Origin: Streptomyces sp. VRA16 Mangrove soil
GTDB lineage: Bacteria > Actinomycetota > Actinomycetes > Streptomycetales > Streptomycetaceae
DNA: 64,000 nt
NCBI RefSeq assembly: GCF_017377775.1
Contig: NZ_JAFVLN010000010.1
Location: 248,001 to 312,000 of the forward strand
Direction: 5' to 3'
The translations under genes and the position numbers were made by a program. Below are positions 26,401 through 32,360 of the stretch, one piece after another. Numbering within the stretch: the first letter of the stretch is position 1; every line of letters begins with the position of its first letter. The notes beneath the pieces are model-generated. The model did not search any database and was not told the DNA's origin. It worked only from the letters and a program-made list of their open reading frames with translations.

Positions 26401-29054
26401 GCCGCCGTCCAGGGGGTCGAGGCCGCGGAGTTGTTCCAGGTGGCCGTCGTCTCGGTGAAGTCCTCGTTCAGGCCGTGGAGTTCGTAGATCGCGCCGTCGG
26501 TGTCGGTCGTGGTCTCCGCGCCCCACATGTAGAGCTTGGAGTCGAGGACCGTGGCCGTCGCGGGGATCGAGGACGTCGGGAACTTGAGCGCCGTGCGCGT
26601 CTTGCCGTACGTCGTCGAGTTGTTGCCGACGCTCAGCCACTTCTGGCCCACGCCGAACGACTGGATCGCGTCCTGGTTGGTGGTGGGCTGCTGGGAGGAG
26701 AGCGTGGTGTCGGTGACGCCGCCGGCGGTGCCCTGGACGAGCTTCATGGTGCGGCCGGCCTTGGGGACGCCCACGACGCGGGTCGGGGATCCGATGAGGG
26801 ACCCGTCCTTCGTCTTCACCACGATCTGGTAGTAGTACGACCGCCCGATCTCGGCGGACGAGGAGTCCGGCGTCGGCTTCGCGGTGGTGTCCGTGTAGGC
26901 GGTGGTCGCCTTGTCGACGGGGGCCACGAGGGTGGCCGCGCTCGGCGTGAACGTCTGCTGCGTGGAGCGGTGCAGCTGGTACTCGGCGATGTCGAGTCCG
27001 CTGTCGCCGGTCTTGTTCGAGTACGCGGACCAGGAGAGCTCCGGGCCGGTGTCGTGCACGACCGTCGGGGAGTCGAGGGCCGCGCCGACCTTGCCGTAGG
27101 TGATCGTCAGGCGCGGGTAGCTGGACTCCTCGCCGCCGTACGAGGTGCCGTCTCCGGCCTCGTAGCGGGGGCCGCCGGTGAGCGTGCCCGCGACCGTGTC
27201 GTCCTTGGCCTGGAGCACGAAGCCGTTGTTGGTGGCCGTGCCGGAGACCCACTTCTGGACGGTGTCGGTCACCGCGAACTTGTGCCAGGCGTTGTACTCG
27301 CCGGTGTTCTTGACGATCTGCGCCGGGTTCACCAGGCGGATCGAGTCGGCGATGTTGCGGGTGGTGGAGGAGCCGGTGTCACCCAGGACCACCTTGCCGG
27401 TGTTGCCCCGGCTGAAGTAGTACTGCGTGCTGCTCAGGGCCTTCCACGCCGCGACCGAACCGGTCTGGTTGACCGTCGCCGTCGCGGTGCCGTCCCGGTG
27501 CGTGATCGTGTACGGGGCCGCCGTCGCCGCGTCGGTCGCGGGCGGGTAGTGGGCCTCGATCCGGTACGACGCCGTCTCCGGGATCGTCGGCTGGTAGGTG
27601 TACGTCTCGCCCGTCGCGGTGTTCTTGTTGTAGGCGAAGTCGTCGTTCGTGGCGGCGCCGCCGGTCGTCGTGCCCTTGGGCCACTCGCCGACCGCGGCCG
27701 TACCCGCGTCACCGTCGTCGATCTGGTACGTCGTTCCCGACAACTCGCCCGACAGGGCCGAGGTGTTGGACCACGTCGCCGTCGACTCGTCCCAGGCGCC
27801 GGTCGCCCGGTGGACCTCCATGGTGACATCGTTGGCATTGGTGGTGTGCGTCTGGTCGTAGTACATCTCCAGACGCGCCGTGTCGATCTTCGTGCCCGAC
27901 GGGATCTCGTTCAGCGGGAACTTGATCAGGGAGCGGGCGATACCCGTGTCGGTCTTGCCGACCGACAGCTTCCAGGTGTTGTTGAAGTTCGCCGACGGCT
28001 GGTCGGAGAGGACCATCGTGTCCTGCGACTCGGTCGCGGACGGCGTGATCGTGATCGTCGGGTCGATCGTCACCGGGTACCGGCGCTTCGACGAGGCCAG
28101 CCACGCGGTGTCCGGCGTGACGACGATCTTCCACTGCTTGCCGTCACGGATCAGGCGCTGCTTCACCTTCGGGCTGTAGGCGAGCCCGTACGGCGAATCG
28201 GCGTCCTTGCGGGTGTCCGTCATGTACGCGGCCGGGATCGTCATGACCGGCGTGTTCGGCAGTTCGCCGTACAGCGCGATCGAGCCGTCCTTGCGCGCCT
28301 TCGGCGTCAGGCCACCGGTGTTCAGCGTGAAGGTGTACGAGACCGGGCCCGCGGGGGCCTCGGACAGGAGGATGTTCTCCTTGACCCGGCCCTGACCGAC
28401 CTCGTACCGCAGGTCGGCGCCGCCCGCCGCCACGTCCTTGTACGTGACCGTGGAGCCCTTGGCCTGCGGGTCGACGTCCTTCGTGGCCGCGCCGTCGAGA
28501 CCGAGGGTGACGGCCGGTCCGTCCGTGCCCGCCTGGAACTTCAGGAGCCGGTCGGCGTCGCCACTGAACCAACTCCGGCCGGAGTTGGTGGTGTTGGCGA
28601 AGTCGTAGCCCTTCACCGACGTCTTGTCGACGTCGGTGTCGATGGTCTTCCAGGTCTTCTTCCTGCCCTTGCCGACGCCGTACGCCGTCGGGACCGCGGA
28701 CACCTCGGCCTGGACCCGTCCGTCGGACAGCTCCCAGAAGCGCACGTGCTCGGTGCGGCGCGAGGTCAGCTCGCGGACCCGCTCGGCCGGCGCCTTCTTC
28801 CGGCCCTTCGGCAGCTTCTCGCGGCTCGGGATCTCAAGGTCTCCGCCGGTGGGCGGAGTCGGATCGTCGTCATCGTCGTCGTCGAACCATCCCTTGATGG
28901 TGTCGACGACACCCTTGCCGTCGTCCCCGCCCCCGGAATCGGTGGCGTACGCCAGCTGCGGAATGGCCGTGCTCACCACCGCTGACACGACCAGACAGGA
29001 GATTATTCTCCCGTATCGGACTTTCACGTCCTGTTGCCCTTTCGATTTCGGCAT
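20418..29054 (-). CDS. Secreted Rhs/YD-repeat polymorphic toxin with C-terminal NS_2-like nuclease
   Basis: The product is about 2,878 residues. It has a signal peptide (RYGRIISCLVVSAVVSTAIP), an acidic linker, then DNRLRE-like beta modules (about 370-430 and 790-875), each with an AxWxxSxATW-type motif, and a golvesin/Xly-type carbohydrate-binding-like module (about 446-575, repeated near 2020-2148). YD repeats span about 1250-2570 (many YxYDxxG units), and the Rhs core ends with YDMGFRDYSPGLNSFTTRDM and GNRYAFGGGNPVSNIELDGH near 2580-2630. After a Pro-rich linker, the last ~140 residues carry a nuclease-like motif FDRTHIVGD (candidate catalytic His2789) with DENLFTGFKRMNRSGM and VNYSHTTGYADSITMTAYTE, matching the Endonuclease_NS_2 pattern (DRGH-like motif and Asn). 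The start is uncertain: ATG 29054, GTG 29027 (better signal peptide, AAAGGG upstream) or GTG 29093. Confidence 0.9.
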   Translation of the reverse strand: MPKSKGQQDVKVRYGRIISCLVVSAVVSTAIPQLAYATDSGGGDDGKGVVDTIKGWFDDDDDDDPTPPTGGDLEIPSREKLPKGRKKAPAERVRELTSRRTEHVRFWELSDGRVQAEVSAVPTAYGVGKGRKKTWKTIDTDVDKTSVKGYDFANTTNSGRSWFSGDADRLLKFQAGTDGPAVTLGLDGAATKDVDPQAKGSTVTYKDVAAGGADLRYEVGQGRVKENILLSEAPAGPVSYTFTLNTGGLTPKARKDGSIALYGELPNTPVMTIPAAYMTDTRKDADSPYGLAYSPKVKQRLIRDGKQWKIVVTPDTAWLASSKRRYPVTIDPTITITPSATESQDTMVLSDQPSANFNNTWKLSVGKTDTGIARSLIKFPLNEIPSGTKIDTARLEMYYDQTHTTNANDVTMEVHRATGAWDESTATWSNTSALSGELSGTTYQIDDGDAGTAAVGEWPKGTTTGGAATNDDFAYNKNTATGETYTYQPTIPETASYRIEAHYPPATDAATAAPYTITHRDGTATATVNQTGSVAAWKALSSTQYYFSRGNTGKVVLGDTGSSTTRNIADSIRLVNPAQIVKNTGEYNAWHKFAVTDTVQKWVSGTATNNGFVLQAKDDTVAGTLTGGPRYEAGDGTSYGGEESSYPRLTITYGKVGAALDSPTVVHDTGPELSWSAYSNKTGDSGLDIAEYQLHRSTQQTFTPSAATLVAPVDKATTAYTDTTAKPTPDSSSAEIGRSYYYQIVVKTKDGSLIGSPTRVVGVPKAGRTMKLVQGTAGGVTDTTLSSQQPTTNQDAIQSFGVGQKWLSVGNNSTTYGKTRTALKFPTSSIPATATVLDSKLYMWGAETTTDTDGAIYELHGLNEDFTETTATWNNSAASTPWTAAGGDYGATVSDTVAQVSEVGRHWWDATSMTQGWIKTPSSNHGALLKLKDETTTGPQERTLFLSSEGEDQQLGPLLRVIYVDATTENTYYAPQTPARMTPNSTYTVDFTVTNTTNAAWAAGERVLSYTWKLPDGTDMTTGGNQVKTAVPALLPGQSTTVQAKVNTPINSDSGSHRTEYVLGWDIQKVSDGSWLSAGTGGIPTLKQNVAVEDPTSNTLGLEKFYSYTGKNTGAGSTVMTNLASGNAVWSYNAFTNPGRGLSTFARFSYNSLDTSDTVSGPGWSAQLAGPVRLGAPVDFHPNPSANTSEIRLPDGDGTTHVFTKQSDGTWKAPAGVHYKVTMKSGLDCTPDKDPVPDAWTFTRPDGTRFLFGCDGYMTSEIDKNGNTQTFTYEERKSNNKPTKFLKYITDPAGRQSLTVDYYSKSDATSVKSVDHVKSMTDISGRTLTFGYSTEGLLTKLTDGAGSGKEKVFSFTYDATQGNKNVKLVDVQDPRQHSTKLAYNEPKAGDDPKYHWWTKTITDRLGGDTGYTYAADTANTKFVDTAVTDAESHTTKYTTDDYGRPVQTVNAKSQSSRMSWDADNNVTYLEEANGAKTAYCYDQKTGYPLWSRDAEHNKSGVPDQSACAPGSYPADAQQYTYQTRLDGFSADLFTKTSPEGRKWQFGYDSFGNLKTVTDPKGVATATAGDYTTSYAYDGYGELTKATDANGNATVNSGFGPAGYPGTITDALQKSTSFVYDERGQVREVTDALGKKTTQTYDVYGRPMVRTAPKDQDRGDYITSPAPVYDANDNITTSTAPNGAEMTAAYDSADQMLSSTDPKDTPTGPERRTDYTYDKVGNVKSTTTPKGTATTDTTDYVTTHNYDEIYQLTSVVNSAGDKISYQYDDVGNLVTVVDPKKNATADPDDYTTRTGYDLDHRVVSVTDALGKTSSRTYDKDSLVVVNRDADQNETLISYDERGKQTEVKTPHEGTTTRSTKYEYDQVGNTTKVITPRGTETANAEDFTSRTEYDALNRPVKQYQPYDPADGRYNDPDVYTETSYDAVGRVAKTSLPPSEGQTVRNDTTFSYFDNGWTKSSTDPWDIVTTYDYNELGRQTARTLTSAGGSANRTMSWSFYPDGKLKSKTDDGVPVGTAVPLVDNSDTQNTSSTGTWTHASATGQQGFDHQVHAAGSGSDAFTWTLNIPEDGTYTAYVRYPKVTGAATAAKYTVTKSDGSTTDVVRDQSTNSGAWVSLGTFALTQGNAAKLQLSQNSAGAVVADGVKLVRDNSADTDNEHHTFAYGYDVNANLTSIDDTSSDAPVDKYTLAYSGLDQIQKVTESLAGAEKKATSYTYDANGQPETITHPDQFSKYVYDERDQTAKVSVGKSATDASPQVTSYTYTDRGEVLRETKNNGNTVDNTYFLDGALKTAVEKKSNGTLVASHTYDYDANGNQSQDVVRKMNADDHAAYLDSTLTYTYDPLDRLAKSVKTGNGASTDTYVHDDNSNVISQTVKDTSTTFSYDRNRLQSASVAGTSFQYTYDPFGRQESVTSNGKVVGRSVYDGFDHVVESQKMDPTGSMKSTKYTFDPLDRTLSKTAEGKTTDYEYLGLSSEVLDEKVSGQLSKSFQYSPWGERLSQIKHNTDGTNEDTYYSYNSHTDVEAVTDKDGDTKATYGYTAYGSDDTSEFTGIDKPDAQDPTKEDYNPYRYNGKRWDAQSGTYDMGFRDYSPGLNSFTTRDMYTGALADMNLGADPFTGNRYAFGGGNPVSNIELDGHFFGIDDAIEGVGALVVVAAVVTYAVATDKDVSDSLDSAFDSIVSGIGDLFSDDEDSADPEPEPTPGPRPGPIPGGDTSTNNKKRCEDDPKSSRFQYEALDGAGRAQGATALLCPGDLKPPLANRDDGGSVNVYGFPDPAQNTPRSGKGNIFDRTHIVGDKVSGDWVDENLFTGFKRMNRSGMRRCEIKMEKQLAAGKWVMYTGKVNYSHTTGYADSITMTAYTEDGPLFTNVVVENSPDWQTTC

Positions 29055-29064
29055 GCCGAAGAGA

Positions 29065-29087
29065 CCGGCCGGGATGCTCCCGGCCGG
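29065..29087 (-). other. Perfect 10-bp hairpin in the toxin leader
   Basis: CCGGCCGGGA and TCCCGGCCGG surround a 3-nt loop. If translation starts at 29054 the hairpin ends 11 nt before the start codon and could occlude the ribosome site; if it starts at GTG 29027 it lies 38 nt upstream. It could attenuate or terminate transcription into the toxin gene. Confidence 0.6.
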
Positions 29088-29199
29088 CTGCACGCCTACT
29101 AATTGCGGGCGAATTTCTAATCACGCAGAAAGGTACATGTCAATCGATCGCGCAAATGGGACAAGCAGCCACCTGGCACGACTCCCCTTGAGTGACGCC

Positions 29200-29331
29200 G
29201 GTTATACCGCACCGGAAACCCCGGATGACACCGGAAAATCATTCCCCCGCGAAGCGCCGCAAAGAGGGCAAGACCGTTTCGCCCGACTTTCTCCGCTCAG
29301 TGGAATTGGCGAGTCCCTCTGCGGTATAACC
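29200..29331. promoter_or_regulatory. Pair of 12-bp inverted elements TGCGGTATAACC
   Basis: The element lies at 29320-29331 on the plus strand, 54 bp before the MmpS-like start, and in opposite orientation at 29200-29211, about 146 bp before the toxin start. Each copy contains TATAAC/TATACC and faces its own gene, so they may be matching promoter elements or sites for a shared activator or sigma factor. Identity over 12 bases is exact. Confidence 0.5.
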
Positions 29332-29384
29332 CCCCGGTTTTCCACCGTCGTATTCGCGCGCCTCACGAAAGCCGGGCCTTTTTC

Positions 29385-29879
29385 ATGCCAGACCCCGAAG
29401 AGCCGACCGCCGCCGAACCGGCCGCCGAGTCGCCCGCCCCGAAGACCGAAGGTGTCGACCGGCGCGGTGTCGCCGCGGCCGTCGCGCTGCTCGCAGCCTG
29501 CGCGGGCCTGGTCGTGTACGGGGTCCTCGACACGGACGAGACCCCGCAGCGGCACGTGCCCACCGCGTCGGTGACCTACGAGGTGACGGGCGAGGGCACG
29601 GCCGACCTGACCTACCAGGCGCGTGACGAGTCCGGAAAGGCCGTCACGGTGCACGGCGCCGCGCTGCCGTGGCGCAAGACCGTGCGCGTGCCGCTCGGCA
29701 AGCCGCCCGTCGTGACCGTCGCCCTGGACGCCGAGGGCGGCCGGGCCAGCTGCCAACTGGCCATCCGCGGCCGGCACGTTCAGACCGCGACGGCCTTCGG
29801 GAAGTACGGCCGCGCCACGTGCCAGGGCGAGCTGCCCTCGCCGGAGCCGACCGAGTCCACCGCGGAGGGTGCCGAATGA
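29385..29879 (+). CDS. MmpS-like small membrane-anchored protein
   Basis: A 164-residue protein: an acidic Pro-rich cytoplasmic N-terminus, one membrane segment (GVAAAVALLAACAGLVVYGV, about 28-49), and an outer beta domain with VTYEVTGEGTADLTYQARDE, ALPWRKTVRVPLGKPPVVTV and two cysteines (ASCQLAIRG, RATCQGEL). The VxYxVxGxGxAxxxTY...LPW pattern is that of the MmpS transport-accessory family, whose partners are MmpL exporters; none is adjacent here. The gene overlaps the following PGRP gene by 4 nt (ATGA) and is divergent from the toxin. Alternatively it is simply a beta-sandwich wall-associated accessory for the amidase. Confidence 0.6.
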   Translation: MPDPEEPTAAEPAAESPAPKTEGVDRRGVAAAVALLAACAGLVVYGVLDTDETPQRHVPTASVTYEVTGEGTADLTYQARDESGKAVTVHGAALPWRKTVRVPLGKPPVVTVALDAEGGRASCQLAIRGRHVQTATAFGKYGRATCQGELPSPEPTESTAEGAE

Positions 29880-32248
29880 GCCCGCACCCCGTCCGCCGCC
29901 AGGCGGTCCGCACGGCCCTGGCCGCCGCGGTCGTCCTCAGCTGCGTCGCCCTGTCCCGGCCCTACGCGCCGACCCCCTTCGCCGCCACCGCGTCGGCCCG
30001 GCCGACCGGCGTCGTGCACACCGTCCCCGTGCCCGCGGGCACGGACCGGGACCACCGCGCGCTCGGCGCCCGCACCACACGGCCGTTCCGGATGCTCGGC
30101 GTCACCTGGTCCGATCCGGACGCGGTGCTCGACGGCACGGTCCAGATCCGTACGCGCTCCAGCGCCACCGGCGCCTGGACCGGCTGGCGCGCCCTCGAAC
30201 TCGACGTCCACGCACCGGAGTCGGGCCCCGACCACCGGGCGTCCGGCGTCCGCGGCGGCACCCAGCCGCTGTGGGTCGGCCCGTCCGACGGCGTACAGAT
30301 GCGGGCCGCCGGGAGGGGACTGCCCGCCGGGCTCCGCGTCGACCTGGTCGACCCCGACGGCGGGGCCGCCACCACGGTCCGCAGTGCGCAGGAGCCGACG
30401 GCGTCCGTCGCCGGACAGCCGCCGATCACGACCCGCGCCGGATGGGGCGCCGACGAGTCGATCGTCGCCGACCCGCCGACGTACACGACCGACACCAAGG
30501 CCGTCTTCGTGCACCACACGGCGGGCACGAACGACTACACCTGCGCCGAGTCGGCGTCCGTCATCCGCGGCATCCTCACGTACCACGTGAAGTCGAACGG
30601 CTGGAACGACATCGGCTACAACTTCCTCGTCGACAAGTGCGGCACGATCTTCGAGGGTCGCGCGGGCGGCATCGACAAGCCCGTCTACGGCGCGCACACC
30701 TACGGCTTCAACACCGACACCAGCGGCGTCGCCGTCCTCGGTGACTACAACACGGCCACCTCCACGGCGGCCGTGCGCGACTCGATCGCCCGACTCGCCG
30801 CCTGGAAGCTCGGGTTGTACGGCATCAACCCGGCCGGCTCGCTCGTGATGGCCGCCGGGGCCGACAACGGCAAGTTCACGCAGGGCCAGTTGGTGACCAT
30901 GAACCGGATCTCCGGTCACCGCGACGGCTATCCGACCGAGTGTCCCGGCACCAACCTGTACGGCGACCTGCCCGCGATCAGAACCGCGGCCGCCGCTCTC
31001 AACTCCCTTTCCGTGCACGGCGACACGAACGGTGACGGGCGCGCCGACCTGGCCACCGGCGTTCCGGCCGCCACCGCCAACGCGCACCCCGGCGCCGGTC
31101 AGATCACCGTGGTGCCGGGTGCGCGCACCAGCCCGTACGCGGGCAACAAGGCGGTCGTCACGCAGGAGAGCGAGGGCGTGCCCGGCGGTTCCGAGGACGG
31201 CGACGGCTTCGGCTCGGCGAGCGCGTACGGGGATCTGGACCACGACGGCTACACCGACCTGGTCGTCGCCTCGCCCGGCGAGGAGGTCACCGCGGGCGCG
31301 AGCGACGAGGGCGGTGTGAGCGTGCTGCGCGGCGGGCCGAACGGGCTCACCGGGCAGGCCGGAATGATCAATGAGCCGACGGCGGTCCGCGCGAGCGGCG
31401 CCCGCTTCGGCTCCGCCCTCGCCACCGGCGACTTCGACGGGGACGGCGGCGACGACATCCTCGCCGTCGCACCGGGCGCGGGCCGCGCCTGGACGGTGGA
31501 CGGCACGGATCGCGCCTTCTCCGCACCGCTCGCGCTCGCGGACGGCGCCGTGGACCAACCCGCCCTCGCCACCGGGGACTTCGACGGGGACGGGTTCGCC
31601 GACGCGGCCCTGAGCTTCCGTACGGCGTCCGGCGAGCGGCCGCTGGTCGTGGTCCGCGGCTCGGCCACCGGGCTGCGCACGGACGCGCCGGTCGTGGTGG
31701 AGGGCGCGGGCGGACGGGCCCTCGCCGCGGGGGACTTCGACGGCGACGGCCTGGCCGATCTCGCCGTCGGGCGCCCGGACGCCGCGGGCGGGGACGGCCG
31801 GGTCGCGGTGTACCGGGGCGCCGCGGGCGGCCTCGACACCGGTGCGGCCGCCACGGTCGTCGCGGCGCCGGACAGCGGCGGCGAGCTGGGCGCCTCGCTC
31901 GCGGCCGGGGACACGGACGGCGACGGCCGCGCCGACCTGCTGGCCGGTGCGCCCGGCACGGACACCGGCGCGGGCCGCGTCCAGCTGCTGCCCGGCGGCC
32001 CCGACGGCCTGGCCGGCACGCCGTCGGTCACGTACGCCGAGGGCTCCGGCGCCCTGCCCGGAACGGCCGCCGCGGGCGACCGGTTCGGCACCGCCGTCGC
32101 CCTCTCCGACCTCACCGGGGACGGCCGCGCGGACGCCTCGTTCGGCGCCCCGGGCGACGAGAGCGTGATCGCCGCGGGCACCTCCTACGGACCGGCCGCG
32201 CTGGGCACCACCACCGGCACCGGCGCGGGAACGGAGATCACACAGTGA
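29876..32248 (+). CDS. Secreted PGRP-type amidase with FG-GAP repeats (copy 2)
   Basis: A 790-residue protein starting at an ATG that overlaps the preceding stop. It has a signal peptide (AVRTALAAAVVLSCVALS), the shared pre-domain (FRMLGVTWSDPDAVLDGTVQ, LWVGPSDGVQM), then the PGRP domain (RAGWGADESIVADPPTYTTD, AVFVHHTAGTNDYTC, GWNDIGYNFLVDKCGTIFEG, ISGHRDGYPTECPG) with its two zinc-binding His and Cys residues. The C-terminal half consists of about six FG-GAP/VCBS-type repeats with DxDGDG calcium-binding loops (GDTNGDGRADLATG, GDFDGDGLADLAVGRP). Such repeats build a beta-propeller-like surface. It likely acts in the wall or extracellularly. An unusually short Pro/Thr linker distinguishes it from copy 1. 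Confidence 0.9.
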   Translation: MSPHPVRRQAVRTALAAAVVLSCVALSRPYAPTPFAATASARPTGVVHTVPVPAGTDRDHRALGARTTRPFRMLGVTWSDPDAVLDGTVQIRTRSSATGAWTGWRALELDVHAPESGPDHRASGVRGGTQPLWVGPSDGVQMRAAGRGLPAGLRVDLVDPDGGAATTVRSAQEPTASVAGQPPITTRAGWGADESIVADPPTYTTDTKAVFVHHTAGTNDYTCAESASVIRGILTYHVKSNGWNDIGYNFLVDKCGTIFEGRAGGIDKPVYGAHTYGFNTDTSGVAVLGDYNTATSTAAVRDSIARLAAWKLGLYGINPAGSLVMAAGADNGKFTQGQLVTMNRISGHRDGYPTECPGTNLYGDLPAIRTAAAALNSLSVHGDTNGDGRADLATGVPAATANAHPGAGQITVVPGARTSPYAGNKAVVTQESEGVPGGSEDGDGFGSASAYGDLDHDGYTDLVVASPGEEVTAGASDEGGVSVLRGGPNGLTGQAGMINEPTAVRASGARFGSALATGDFDGDGGDDILAVAPGAGRAWTVDGTDRAFSAPLALADGAVDQPALATGDFDGDGFADAALSFRTASGERPLVVVRGSATGLRTDAPVVVEGAGGRALAAGDFDGDGLADLAVGRPDAAGGDGRVAVYRGAAGGLDTGAAATVVAAPDSGGELGASLAAGDTDGDGRADLLAGAPGTDTGAGRVQLLPGGPDGLAGTPSVTYAEGSGALPGTAAAGDRFGTAVALSDLTGDGRADASFGAPGDESVIAAGTSYGPAALGTTTGTGAGTEITQ

Positions 32249-32311
32249 CGTACGGCACATCAGTGCAACCAGTGACGCTCTTCGGCAGTCGTTCGCTGAA
32301 TAGAACATCTA

Positions 32312-32333
32312 CCCGCGACATTCGCGGGGCTTT
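32312..32333 (+). terminator. Rho-independent terminator between PGRP copies 2 and 3
   Basis: CCCGCGA-CAT-TCGCGGG (7-bp stem, 32312-32328) is followed by GCTTTT, an unusually U-rich tail for this genome. The same 15 bases, CCCGCGACATTCGCG, recur at 32366-32380 within the first codons of the next gene. Confidence 0.75.
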
Positions 32334-32360
32334 TGTGAACTTCTTCAAGGGGTGGGGCAT

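Larger units (their letters stand above)
29055..29384. promoter_or_regulatory. 330-bp divergent control region, Rhs toxin / MmpS-PGRP operon
   Basis: This is the largest non-coding gap of the toxin island and less GC-rich than its surroundings (AATTGCGGGCGAATTTC near 29,101-29,117; TTTTCC near 29,338). It contains a 10-bp perfect hairpin close to the toxin start and a pair of 12-bp inverted elements 108 bp apart (separate entries). No canonical -35/-10 pair was identified with confidence. Confidence 0.6.

Noticed and set aside
20292..28985. An open frame of about 2,900 codons antisense to the Rhs gene
   Set aside because: It mirrors the codon phase of the Rhs gene: high third-position GC on one strand removes stops on the other. 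Its translation is Val/Arg/Gly-rich with no domain pattern, while the minus strand reads as clear YD repeats.
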